Positions 7,331 to 15,805 of a stretch of DNA of 64,000 bases are shown here, piece by piece. Position 1 is the stretch's first letter; the number at the start of each line of letters is the position of its first letter. Origin of the DNA: Pukyongiella litopenaei (GTDB taxonomy: Bacteria > Pseudomonadota > Alphaproteobacteria > Rhodobacterales > Rhodobacteraceae). The position numbers were made by a program, and so were the translations under genes. The notes under the pieces were generated by a model that was not told the DNA's origin, ran no database searches, and worked only from the letters and a program-made list of their open reading frames with translations. The stretch is from contig NZ_CP027665.1 in the NCBI RefSeq assembly GCF_003008555.2, forward strand, positions 1,550,001 to 1,614,000, in the 5' to 3' direction.

Positions 7331-9855
7331 GCCTGCCCATGGCCGCCCGTCTCGCCCGGCGTGAACTGCGTGGCGGGCTGCGCGGGTTCCGCATCCTGCT
7401 GGCCTGCCTGACGCTCGGCGTCGCGGCGATCGCCGCGGTCGGCAGCACCCGCAGCGCGATCCACGCGGGGCTGGTGCGCGACGGGGCGGTGCTGTTGGGC
7501 GGCGATGCCGAGATGAGCTTTACCTATCGCCGCGCCAGTGACGCGGAACGCGACTGGATGCGCCGCCATGCCACCGCGATATCCGAGGTGATCGATTTCC
7601 GGTCGATGGCGGTGGCCGGCAGCGGTGACGCGGCCGACCGCGCGCTGACCCAGGTCAAGGCGGTCGATGACGCCTATCCGCTGACGGGCCGGGTCGCGTT
7701 GTCCCCGGAGATGACGCTGGCGCAAGCGCTGGCCGGGCGGGACGGGCTGCCCGGCGTGGTGATGGAACGCGGCCTCGTGGAGCGGCTGGGACTGTCGCCG
7801 GGCGACAGGCTGCGCTTTGGCACCCGCGACTTCGTGCTGACCGCGACCCTGACCGGCGAACCCGACGGGGCGGCGGCGGGCTTTGCCCTCGCGCCCCGTA
7901 GCATCGTCGCCTCCGCCGCGCTCGAAACCTCGGGCCTGCTCGCCCCCGGCACGCTGTTTTCGAGCCACTACCGCCTGCTGCTGCCCGACGGGGCGGCGCT
8001 CGCGCCGCTGGCGGACGCGGCCCGCGCCGCGTTCCGCGACAGCGGCCTGCGCTGGCGGGATGCCCGCAACGGCGCACCGGGCGTGGCGCGGTTCGTGGAT
8101 CGACTGGGCGCCTTCCTGGTGCTGGTCGGATTGTCCGGGCTGGCGGTGGGCGGCATCGGAGTGTCCGCCGCCGTGCGCGCCTATCTCGCGGGCAAGACGG
8201 ACACCATCGCCACCCTGCGGACGCTCGGCGCGGACCGGTTCACCGTCTTTGCCTCGTATTTCCTGCAGGTCGGCCTGCTGTCGGGGCTGGGCGTGGTGCT
8301 GGGCCTCGTGCTGGGCGGGGCGCTGCCGCTGGCGCTGTCTCCACTGATCGCGGCCCGCCTTCCGGTCCCGGCCGTGTTTGCGGTCTATCCCCTGCCCCTG
8401 GCCGAAGCCGCGATCTACGGGATGCTCACGGCGCTGATCTTCACGCTCTGGCCGCTGGCCCGCACCGAAGAGGTCCGCGCCGCCACCCTGTTCCGCGATG
8501 CCCTGTCGGCGGGCCGCGTTCTGCCCCGGCCGCGCTATCTGCTGCTCGCGCTGGCGGCGCTGGCTCTGTTGCTGGCGCTGGCCGCCGGGTTCAGCGGGCG
8601 GCGCTGGCTGACGCTGTGGACCGCGGGCGGCATCATCGGCACGCTGGCGGCGCTGTCGCTGGCGGCGCTGGCGATCCGCGGCCTGGCGCGGCGCGGCGCA
8701 TCCGGCGCGCGCGGGCGACCGGCCCTGCGCTGGGCGCTGGCGGCCATCGGCGGGCCGCGCGAACAGGCCATGTCCGTGGTGCTGTCGCTGGGGCTGGGCC
8801 TGTCGGTGCTGGCCGCGGTCAGCCAGATCGACGGCAACCTGCGCCGCGCCATCACCGGCAACCTGCCCGACATCGCGCCTTCGTTCTTCTTCGTCGATAT
8901 CCAGCGCGACCAGATGCCCGGCTTCACGGCGCGGCTCGACGCGGCCCCGTCGGTCAGCCGGGTCGACTCCGCCCCCATGCTGCGCGGCGTGATCACCCGC
9001 ATCAACGGCCGTCCGGCACAAGAGGTTGCCGGCAACCATTGGGTGCTGCGGGGCGATCGCGGCGTCACCTATGCCGATGCGCCGCCGCCCGGCACCACCA
9101 TCACCGAAGGCACATGGTGGCCCCCCGGCTATTCCGGCCCGCCCCGCGTCAGCTTTGCCGCCGAAGAGGCCGCCGAAATGGGGCTGCGGCTGGGTGACCG
9201 GATCACCGTCAACATTCTCGGCCGCGACATCACCGCCACCATCACCAGCTTCCGCGAGGTCGATTTCTCGACCGCCGGCATGGGGTTCGTGCTGTCGATG
9301 AACCCCGCCGCGCTGGCCGGCGCCCCGCACAGCTTCATCGCCACGGTCTATGCCGAGGCCAGCGGCGAAGCCACGATCCTGCGCGATCTCGCCGGGGCCT
9401 ATCCCAACATCACCGCGATCCGCGTGCGCGACGCCATCGACCGGGTGTCCGGTGTCCTCGCCGGGCTGGCGTCGGCCACATCGCTGGGCGCGGCGGTCAC
9501 GCTGGTCACCGGGTTCCTGGTGCTGATCGGCGCCGGTGCCGCGGGCGAGGCGGCCCGCGCCTACGAGGCGGCGATCCTGAAAACGCTGGGCGCGACCCGC
9601 GGGCGCATTCTGGCCAGCTTTGCGCTGCGGGCGGCAATCCTCGGCGCGGCGGCGGGGCTGGTGGCGCTGGCCGCCGGCATCGCGGGCGGCTGGGCGGTCA
9701 GCCGCTTCGTGTTCGAAACCCGGTTCACTGTGGTCTGGCCGGCGGCGCTGGCGATCGTGTCCGGCGGCATCGCCGCCACCCTGCTCGCGGGGCTGGCCTT
9801 TGCCGCCCGGCCGCTGGCGGCGCGACCGGCACGGATCCTGCGCAGCCGCGACTGA
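7327..9855 (+). CDS. FtsX-like ABC permease, YbbP type
   Basis: An 842-residue membrane protein with one N-terminal and several later hydrophobic segments arranged as two FtsX/MacB permease halves: LGAFLVLVGLSGLAVGGIGVSAAVRAYL around residues 258-285, and a C-terminal block with VTGFLVLIGAGAAGEAARAYEAAILKTLGATR. Large extracytoplasmic regions lie between them. It forms a transporter with the ATPase upstream. In E. coli the equivalent ybbAP genes sit beside tesA and have been proposed to handle lipid or hydrophobic molecules at the inner membrane. The GTG at 7327 gives a 4-base overlap; an ATG at 7339 is an alternative. Confidence 0.88.
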   Translation: MSLPMAARLARRELRGGLRGFRILLACLTLGVAAIAAVGSTRSAIHAGLVRDGAVLLGGDAEMSFTYRRASDAERDWMRRHATAISEVIDFRSMAVAGSGDAADRALTQVKAVDDAYPLTGRVALSPEMTLAQALAGRDGLPGVVMERGLVERLGLSPGDRLRFGTRDFVLTATLTGEPDGAAAGFALAPRSIVASAALETSGLLAPGTLFSSHYRLLLPDGAALAPLADAARAAFRDSGLRWRDARNGAPGVARFVDRLGAFLVLVGLSGLAVGGIGVSAAVRAYLAGKTDTIATLRTLGADRFTVFASYFLQVGLLSGLGVVLGLVLGGALPLALSPLIAARLPVPAVFAVYPLPLAEAAIYGMLTALIFTLWPLARTEEVRAATLFRDALSAGRVLPRPRYLLLALAALALLLALAAGFSGRRWLTLWTAGGIIGTLAALSLAALAIRGLARRGASGARGRPALRWALAAIGGPREQAMSVVLSLGLGLSVLAAVSQIDGNLRRAITGNLPDIAPSFFFVDIQRDQMPGFTARLDAAPSVSRVDSAPMLRGVITRINGRPAQEVAGNHWVLRGDRGVTYADAPPPGTTITEGTWWPPGYSGPPRVSFAAEEAAEMGLRLGDRITVNILGRDITATITSFREVDFSTAGMGFVLSMNPAALAGAPHSFIATVYAEASGEATILRDLAGAYPNITAIRVRDAIDRVSGVLAGLASATSLGAAVTLVTGFLVLIGAGAAGEAARAYEAAILKTLGATRGRILASFALRAAILGAAAGLVALAAGIAGGWAVSRFVFETRFTVVWPAALAIVSGGIAATLLAGLAFAARPLAARPARILRSRD

Positions 9856-9862
9856 GGACGGC

Positions 9863-10309
9863 CTAGCGGGCGCAGACCACCGGTTGCAGCATCCGCACCA
9901 GGTCGCCGTTGTCGCAGACCAGCGCGTCCAGCGTCACCTCGTCCAGAGCCATGAAAAACGCCTGCGCCGCATCCGCCAGCGCCAGCTTCAGCCGGCAGAC
10001 ATCGGTCAGCGGACAGGTATTGTCGGCATCGGCGAAACACTCGACCACCGGCAGATCCCCCTCGACATCGCGGAACACATCCCCGATGCGGATCTCGCGC
10101 GCGGCATGCGCCAGCGACATGCCCCCGTTGCGGCCGCGCTGGGTGTTGAGATACCCCAGCTGCGCCAGTTGGTTGATGACCTGCGCCAGATGGTTTTCCG
10201 AGATGTTGCAGCAGGACGCGATCTCGGCCTTGGTCACCAGGCGGTCGTCATTGACCGCACAATACATCAACAGGCGAACGGCAATGTTGGTTCGTTTCGT
10301 GATTCGCAC
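9863..10309 (-). CDS. nsrR: Rrf2-family regulator with Fe-S cysteines, NsrR-like
   Basis: A 148-residue Rrf2 protein: winged helix MRITKRTNIAVRLLMYCA, helix LVTKAEIASCCNISENHLAQVINQLAQLG, wing RGRNGGMSL, and cysteines C91, C99 and C105 (ECFADADNTC then C six residues later). This three-cysteine pattern fits the 4Fe-4S nitric-oxide sensor NsrR; other Rrf2 sensors use different spacings. It would repress nitric-oxide detoxification genes until NO destroys the cluster. The GTG at 10307-10309 is supported by GGAGGGATTCC immediately upstream. An FNR-type box lies about 60 bases upstream. None of the usual NO-related target genes lies nearby. Confidence 0.85.
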   Translation of the reverse strand: MRITKRTNIAVRLLMYCAVNDDRLVTKAEIASCCNISENHLAQVINQLAQLGYLNTQRGRNGGMSLAHAAREIRIGDVFRDVEGDLPVVECFADADNTCPLTDVCRLKLALADAAQAFFMALDEVTLDALVCDNGDLVRMLQPVVCAR

Positions 10310-10368
10310 GGAATCCCTCCTGTCACATTGCGGAGACTGTCTTCTTGCACAGGCCCGGAAAAATCGGT

Positions 10369-10382
10369 TTGACATATATCAA
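10369..10382 (-). promoter_or_regulatory. FNR/Crp-type box upstream of nsrR
   Basis: The 14-mer TTGACATATATCAA matches the FNR consensus TTGAT-N4-ATCAA with one mismatch. Its centre would put an activated start near 10334, about 25 bases before the nsrR GTG. On the plus strand the equivalent position falls inside the neighbouring gene, so control of nsrR is the better reading. Confidence 0.55.
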
Positions 10383-10410
10383 TCCGACCCGAACAAGACG
10401 GAAACCGCCC

Positions 10411-10983
10411 GTGTCCGACCCGCATTTCTTTGGCTATGGCAGCCTGGTGAACCGCGCCACCCATGCCTATCCCGACCTGCACCGGGCCCGGCTCAGGGGC
10501 TGGCGCCGGGCCTGGGCGCAGACCTCGCTGCGCAGCGTGGCCTTTCTCACAATCGTGCCGGCGGACCCTCAGGCCGAAATCGACGGGCTGACCGCGCGCG
10601 TGCCCGGCAGCGACTGGGCTGCGCTCGACGCCCGCGAATGGGCCTATGACCGGATCACCGTCACCGCCGAGGTCACCCACCCCGCCCCGCATCCGCGCGA
10701 AATCGCGGTCTATTCGGTCCCGCCCCGGCATCGCAACGCCCCCGGCGGTGACCACCCGATCCTGCTGAGCTATCTCGACGTGGTGGTGCAGGGCTACCTG
10801 CGCGAATTCGGCGAACCCGGTGCCGCGCGGTTCTTCGCCTCCACCGATGGCTGGCAGGCGCCGGTGCTGGATGACCGCGCCGCGCCGCGCTATCCCCGGC
10901 ACCAACGCCTGACAGAGGCGGAAACCGCGCTGGTCGACGATCTGCTCGGCACCTGCGGCGCCACGATCATCACCGCCGCCTGA
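10411..10983 (+). CDS. Gamma-glutamylcyclotransferase-fold protein
   Basis: A 190-residue protein beginning DPHFFGYGSLVNR, the GYGSL signature of the gamma-glutamylcyclotransferase/AIG2/ChaC superfamily, followed by RLRGWRRAWAQ and WAYDRITV. Members open gamma-glutamyl bonds to give 5-oxoproline, as ChaC does with glutathione. The acidic catalytic residue position is less clear here, so the substrate is unknown. No ATG is placed well; the GTG at 10411 directly precedes the fold start, whereas a longer ATG version at 10345 would run across the FNR box. It is divergent from nsrR. Confidence 0.75.
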   Translation: MSDPHFFGYGSLVNRATHAYPDLHRARLRGWRRAWAQTSLRSVAFLTIVPADPQAEIDGLTARVPGSDWAALDAREWAYDRITVTAEVTHPAPHPREIAVYSVPPRHRNAPGGDHPILLSYLDVVVQGYLREFGEPGAARFFASTDGWQAPVLDDRAAPRYPRHQRLTEAETALVDDLLGTCGATIITAA

Positions 10984-10997
10984 CCGCGCCGCTTCCT

Positions 10998-11024
10998 CTT
11001 GCCAAAAGTATCCCCGCCGGAGGC
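10998..11024 (-). terminator. Terminator-like dispersed repeat downstream of gltX
   Basis: The 27-mer beginning CTTGCCAAAAGTATCC and ending CCGCCGGAGGC matches the element at 29701-29727 at about four of five positions. Read on the minus strand it gives CTCC-GGCG-GGGA then TACTTTT, a small hairpin with a T tract, 35 bases past the gltX stop. Confidence 0.5.
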
Positions 11025-11058
11025 TCCCGCGGCCAGCCACCCGCGCCGGCGGCTGCGG

Positions 11059-12384
11059 TCAGGAGCGGGCGCGGATCACCTGCAGCAGCGGCATCAGCGC
11101 CGACATGTCCGGGCCATGTTCCCGCCCCGTCAGCGCCTTGCGCAGCGGCATGAACAACCCCTTGCCCTTGCGGCCGGTCGCGCCCTTCACCGCCTGCGTC
11201 CAGCTGGCCCAGCTGGTTTCGTCGAACGGCCCCTCGGGCAACAGCGCGATCGCCTTTGCCACAAACTCGGCATCGCCCTCGTCGATCAGCGGCTCGGCCC
11301 CGTCGCGGCACAGCGCCCACCATTCGCCGAGATCGCCGAGCGTGGTGATATTGTCCCGCGCCACGGCCCAGAAAGCCGGGGCGAGTTCGTCCGGCACGCC
11401 CAGCGCCGCGACATCGACGGCGACCGCCTCGAGCGGCAGCGCCTGCAGGTGGCGGGCCGTCAGCGGATAGAGATCCTCGACATCGAACTTGGTCGGGGCG
11501 GTCCCGAACCGGGTCACGTCGAACCCGTCGACCAGCGCGGCCATGTCCGAGCGCAGTTCGACCGGGTCAGCCGAGCCCAGCCGCGCCATCTGGCTCAGCA
11601 GCGCCATCGGCTGCACCCCGGCCGCGCGCAGGTCGCGCAGCGCCAGCACCCCCAGCCGCTTCGACAGCGCCTCGCCCTGCGGGCCGGTCAGCAGCGAATG
11701 GTGGGCAAAGCGCGGGCAGTTGCCACCGAGCGCCGCGATGATCTGGATCTGGGTCGCGGTGTTGGTGACATGGTCCGCCCCGCGCACCACATCCGTCACC
11801 CCCATTTCGGTGTCATCCACCACCGAGGCCAGCGTATAGAGCACCTGCCCGTCGCCACGGATCAGCACCGGGTCCGACACGCTTGCGGCATCGATCGACA
11901 CGTCGCCGAGGATGCCGTCGGGCCATTCGATCCGTTCCTGGTCCAGCTTGAACCGCCAGACACCATTGCCGCGCTCGGCGCGCAGCGCGGCCTTTTCGTC
12001 CTCCGACAATGACAGCGCGGCGCGGTCATAGACCGGCGGACGGCCCATGTTCAGCAGCTTCTTGCGCTTCAGGTCCAGTTCGGTCGGGGTCTCGAACGCT
12101 TCGTAGAACCGGCCCATCCCGCGTAGCCGGTCGGCCGCCTCGGCATAGCGGTCCAGCCGCTCCGACTGCCGTTCCACTCGGTCCCAATGCAGGCCCAGCC
12201 ATTCGAGATCCTGCTTGATCGCATCGACATATTCCTCCTTCGACCGCTCCGGGTCGGTGTCGTCGATGCGCAGAATGAAGGTTCCGCCCGCCTTGCGTGC
12301 GATCAGCCAGTTCATCAGCGCCGTGCGCAGATTGCCGACATGGAGATAGCCGGTGGGCGACGGGGCGAAACGGGTGGTGGTCAT
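11059..12384 (-). CDS. gltX: Glutamyl-tRNA synthetase, short 441-residue type
   Basis: A class I aminoacyl-tRNA synthetase: the HIGH-like motif is APSPTGYLHVGNLRTAL (HVGN at 15-18), followed by FILRIDDTDPERSKEEYVDAI and the KMSKR-like motif ALSKRLG, which lacks the leading lysine. The protein charges tRNA-Glu, and in bacteria lacking GlnRS also tRNA-Gln. The 441-residue length is shorter than E. coli GltX (471) but usual for Rhodobacterales, many of which carry two gltX genes, so this may be one of a pair. The ATG at 12382-12384 is preceded by CAGGAGACATCC. Transcription ends at the terminator-like repeat 10998-11024. Confidence 0.94.
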   Translation of the reverse strand: MTTTRFAPSPTGYLHVGNLRTALMNWLIARKAGGTFILRIDDTDPERSKEEYVDAIKQDLEWLGLHWDRVERQSERLDRYAEAADRLRGMGRFYEAFETPTELDLKRKKLLNMGRPPVYDRAALSLSEDEKAALRAERGNGVWRFKLDQERIEWPDGILGDVSIDAASVSDPVLIRGDGQVLYTLASVVDDTEMGVTDVVRGADHVTNTATQIQIIAALGGNCPRFAHHSLLTGPQGEALSKRLGVLALRDLRAAGVQPMALLSQMARLGSADPVELRSDMAALVDGFDVTRFGTAPTKFDVEDLYPLTARHLQALPLEAVAVDVAALGVPDELAPAFWAVARDNITTLGDLGEWWALCRDGAEPLIDEGDAEFVAKAIALLPEGPFDETSWASWTQAVKGATGRKGKGLFMPLRKALTGREHGPDMSALMPLLQVIRARS

Positions 12385-12449
12385 GGATGTCTCCTGTGAA
12401 CGGGCGCCCTTTGTCACAGGGGGGGGCGATTGTCCAGCAAACGGGCGGG

Positions 12450-12878
12450 TCAGGCCGGCATTACAGGCCAGATATCCCGCAGCCGCGCCAGCCCCGCGGC
12501 CACTAGGTCTTCCAGCACCGTTTCGTCCACATCGGCAAGCGTGTTGATGTAGAGGCAGGATTTGCCCGACCGGTGCTTGCCCAATCGCGGCAGGATGTCG
12601 GGGAACCCGAAATAGCCCGGCATGATGTAGATCACCAGCGACGCCTTGCGCGGGCTGAACCCGGTGGCCAGGAAATCGCCCTCGCGCCCGCTGTCATGGC
12701 GATAGTGATAGCGGCCATATCCGACGATGGACGGCCCCCACATCACCGGGGTGAACCCGGTGACACGCCGGAACAGCGCGTCCAGCGCGCGGGCATCGGC
12801 GGCCCGGCGCGGCGGCGTCACGGCGTCGAAAAACCCGGCGACATCGGCGCCGGTGGGAACGGTCTTGTTGCCGGCCAT
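12450..12878 (-). CDS. DUF1801-domain protein
   Basis: A 142-residue cytoplasmic protein with the DUF1801 pattern: VAGFFDAVTPPRRAADARAL, then FTPVMWGPSIVGYGRYHY, the repeated FSPRKASLVIYIMPGY, and LGKHRSGKSCLYINTLADVD. The fold is YdhG-like; no enzymatic role is established for this subgroup. It is a single gene between gltX and a divergent metallo-beta-lactamase-fold gene. The ATG at 12876-12878 gives the standard domain length. Confidence 0.85.
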   Translation of the reverse strand: MAGNKTVPTGADVAGFFDAVTPPRRAADARALDALFRRVTGFTPVMWGPSIVGYGRYHYRHDSGREGDFLATGFSPRKASLVIYIMPGYFGFPDILPRLGKHRSGKSCLYINTLADVDETVLEDLVAAGLARLRDIWPVMPA

Positions 12879-12988
12879 GCCGGTCAGGATATCACGTCCC
12901 GCGCGCGTTCACAGCCCCGTGCGCGGCGGTTTGTCCGACTCGGCGGCCATGTTAGCGTTCATACAATCACAACGAGAGGAGTGCCGAC

Positions 12989-13912
12989 ATGACCAGCCCC
13001 AAACTGACCCGCCGCGCCGCCCTGACCGGCGCCGCCGCCCTGGCCGGAGCCGCGGCGGCGACGGGCCGCGCGCAGGCCGGAGCCCCGATGTCGTCCGGCC
13101 GCAACGCGCCCTATTACCGGTTCAAACTGGGCGAATTCGAGGTGACGACCATCCTGGCCGGGTCGCGCAGTGTGGACGACCCGCAGACCATTTTCGGCAT
13201 GAACGCCCCGGCCGAGGAATTTGCCGCCGCCAGTGCAGCCGCGCATATCCCCGCCGACCGCACGCGGTTCTTCTTTACCCCCACGCTGGTCAATACCGGG
13301 CCCGAACTGATCCTGTTCGACACCGGCCTGAACGCCGCGGCCACCACCGCCGCGCTGGCCGCCGCCGGCTATGCGCCCGACCAGGTGGACACGGTGGTGA
13401 TCACCCACATGCACGGGGATCACATCGGCGGGATGATGAAGGATGGCGCCCCCACCTATGCCAATGCGCGGGTTCTGACCGGCCAGGTCGAATTCGATGC
13501 CTGGGCCGGGATGGAGAACGAAACCTTCGAGGCGCAGATGCGCCCGGTGGCTGAGCGAACCGAGTTCCTGAACGACGGTGGCAGCGTGGTTTCGGGCATC
13601 ACCGCGATGGCCGCCTTCGGCCACACGCCGGGGCACATGACCTACATGCTGGAAAGCGGCGGCAAACAGCTGTTGCTGATGGCCGATCTGGCCAACCACT
13701 ATGTCTGGTCGCTCGCCTATCCGGACTGGGAGGTCAGGTTCGACATGGACAAATCCGCCGCCGCCGCATCGCGCCGCAAGGTGCTGGGAATGCTGGCCGC
13801 CGACGGGATACCGCTGATCGGATACCACATGCCGTTCCCGGCGCTGGGGTTCGTCGACACCCGCGACGACGGGTTCCACTATGTACCCCACGGCTACCAG
13901 ATGATGCTGTAG
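12989..13912 (+). CDS. Tat-exported metallo-beta-lactamase-fold hydrolase
   Basis: A 307-residue protein. The first 30 residues (KLTRRAALTGAAALAGAAAA) form a twin-arginine signal. The MBL fold shows the zinc motif THMHGDHIGGM at about residues 136-146, then FGHTPGHMTYML, then MADLANH and a late IGYHMPFPALG. The layout resembles lactonase and organophosphate-hydrolase-like MBL proteins. The substrate cannot be told from sequence. It is preceded by AACGAGAGGAGTGCC, a good ribosome site for the ATG at 12989. It stops 12 bases before the convergent nadE stop. Confidence 0.88.
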   Translation: MTSPKLTRRAALTGAAALAGAAAATGRAQAGAPMSSGRNAPYYRFKLGEFEVTTILAGSRSVDDPQTIFGMNAPAEEFAAASAAAHIPADRTRFFFTPTLVNTGPELILFDTGLNAAATTAALAAAGYAPDQVDTVVITHMHGDHIGGMMKDGAPTYANARVLTGQVEFDAWAGMENETFEAQMRPVAERTEFLNDGGSVVSGITAMAAFGHTPGHMTYMLESGGKQLLLMADLANHYVWSLAYPDWEVRFDMDKSAAAASRRKVLGMLAADGIPLIGYHMPFPALGFVDTRDDGFHYVPHGYQMML

Positions 13913-13924
13913 CGGGCTACCGGT

Positions 13925-15583
13925 TCAGGACGGGTCGCGCCAGCGGTTGACGATGGGATAGCGGCGGTCGAGCCAGAACGCCCCCTTGGTCAGCCGTGGC
14001 CCCGGCGCCGACTGGAACCGCTTGTATTCGCTGAGATAGATCAGCCGTTCGACCCTGCGCGCCACTTCGCGGTCGAACCCGGAGGCGACGCAATCGGCGA
14101 TCGACCCGTCGCGGTCCACAAGGATCTCGAGCATCGCGTCCAGTTCGGCGTAATCCGGCAGGCTGTCGCTGTCCTTCTGATCCTCGCGCAGTTCGGCGCT
14201 CGGCGGCTTGTCGATCACCCGCGGCGGGATCACCTGCCCCACGGGCCCCATCATCCAGTCGCGATGGTTGGCGTTGCGCCAGCGGCAGGTTTCGAACACG
14301 CGGGTCTTGTAAAGATCCTTGAGCGGGTTGTAGCCCCCGGCCATGTCGCCATAGATCGTGGCATAGCCCACCGCCACCTCGGACTTGTTGCCGGTGGTCA
14401 GCAGCATCTCGCCGAACTTGTTGGACAGCGCCATCAGCAGCAGCCCGCGCAGCCGGGACTGGATGTTTTCCTCGGTCAGCCCCGGCTCCAGCCCCTCGAA
14501 CAGCGGCGCCAGCGTGCGGGTGATCGCCGCCCGCCCCTCGGAGATCGGCACATGATCGTAGCCGCAGCCCAGCGCCTTTGCCACGGCCTCGGCATCCTCC
14601 AGGCTCTCGGGCGAGGTGTATTCCGACGGCAGCATCACGCAGCGCACGTTTTCCGGGCCCAGCGCATCCGCCGCGATCGCCGCCACCAGTGCCGAATCGA
14701 CCCCGCCGGAAAGCCCCAGCAGCACCTTGGCGAACCCCGACTTGGCCAGGTAGTCGCGCAGGCCGGTGACCATCACCCGGTAATCCTGCTCCCACGCGTC
14801 CGGATGAACATGCTCCTCGCCCCCGATCAGCCGCCAGCCCTCGGGCGTGCGTTCCAGGTCCACCTGGGCAATCGCCTCGTCAAAGAGCGGCATCTGCAGC
14901 GCCAGTTCGCCGCCGGGGTTCAGCGCGAAGGTGCCGCCATCGAAAACCTGATCGTCCTGCCCCCCGACCATGTTGAGATAGATGACGGGCAGGCCGGTTT
15001 CGACCACGCGGGCTACCATGTGGTTGAGCCGCACCTCGAACTTGTCGCGGTAATAGGGCGATCCGTTCGGCACCAGCAGGAACTCGGCCCCGGTCTCGGC
15101 CAGGGTCTCGGCCACGTCGTCATGCCAGGCATCTTCGCAGATCGGCGACCCGATCCGGACACCGCCCACCACATACGGCCCGCCCAGCGGACCGGCATCG
15201 AAAATCCGCATCTCGTCGAACACGGTTTCGTTGGGCAGGTGGTGCTTGAGCGGGGTCGCCACGATTCGCCCGCCCTTGCAGATCAGGTAGGCGTTGTAGA
15301 GCGAGGTGCCTTCGACCCAGGGCGCGCCGATCGCCAGGGCCGGCCCGTCGGCGCACTCGGCGGCCAGCGCACGCACCCGTTCGATCGCGGCGGTGTGAAA
15401 GGCGGGCTTCATCACCAGGTCCTGGGTGTTGTAGCCGGTTATGAACATCTCGGGCAGCGCCACCAGGTCGGCCCCGGCATCGCGACCCTGTTCCCACGCT
15501 TGGCGCGCCTTGGCGGCATTGCCGTCCAGGTCGCCCACGACGGGGTTGAGCTGTGCCAGCGTCACGCGGAATCGGTCGGCCAT
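13925..15583 (-). CDS. nadE: Glutamine-dependent NAD+ synthetase
   Basis: A 552-residue two-domain enzyme. The N-terminal nitrilase-like glutaminase has LVALPEMFITGY (Glu), KHHLPNETVFDE (Lys) and GSPICEDAWHDD (nucleophilic Cys). The C-terminal synthetase has the P-loop LLGLSGGVDSAL and downstream LLTTGNKSEVAVGY. It amidates deamido-NAD using ammonia channelled from glutamine, the last step of NAD synthesis. The ATG at 15581-15583 follows AGAGGCAGGGAACAG. It is divergent from the MORN gene across 222 bases. Confidence 0.96.
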   Translation of the reverse strand: MADRFRVTLAQLNPVVGDLDGNAAKARQAWEQGRDAGADLVALPEMFITGYNTQDLVMKPAFHTAAIERVRALAAECADGPALAIGAPWVEGTSLYNAYLICKGGRIVATPLKHHLPNETVFDEMRIFDAGPLGGPYVVGGVRIGSPICEDAWHDDVAETLAETGAEFLLVPNGSPYYRDKFEVRLNHMVARVVETGLPVIYLNMVGGQDDQVFDGGTFALNPGGELALQMPLFDEAIAQVDLERTPEGWRLIGGEEHVHPDAWEQDYRVMVTGLRDYLAKSGFAKVLLGLSGGVDSALVAAIAADALGPENVRCVMLPSEYTSPESLEDAEAVAKALGCGYDHVPISEGRAAITRTLAPLFEGLEPGLTEENIQSRLRGLLLMALSNKFGEMLLTTGNKSEVAVGYATIYGDMAGGYNPLKDLYKTRVFETCRWRNANHRDWMMGPVGQVIPPRVIDKPPSAELREDQKDSDSLPDYAELDAMLEILVDRDGSIADCVASGFDREVARRVERLIYLSEYKRFQSAPGPRLTKGAFWLDRRYPIVNRWRDPS

Positions 15584-15805
15584 CTGTTCCCTGCCTCTCA
15601 ACCTGCCCTGTTCCCTCCCAAGCCGTTTACCAGATCACCCGGCACAGGAAAGGGTTTGCGCGGAAAACCGGGCGCCTGCCCTCCGGTCATGGTCAATCCG
15701 TGGGCAGTCGGGCATCGGCGGGAACATTGCGGTTCCATCCGGCGGCGGCGCGTTCTAGGTTCACGGCGCGCCCAGGGGCGCGGTTCAGAACCGGACGGGC
15801 AAGAC

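Noticed and set aside
7210-9330. A 706-codon minus-strand frame opposite the permease
   Set aside because: The Gln/Arg/Gly-rich translation has no recognisable domain and is typical of antisense reading of a GC-rich gene.
10369-10374. TTGACA as a plain -35 element for the cyclotransferase gene
   Set aside because: No matching -10 lies at 15-19 bases, and the hexamer is part of a near-perfect FNR dyad.
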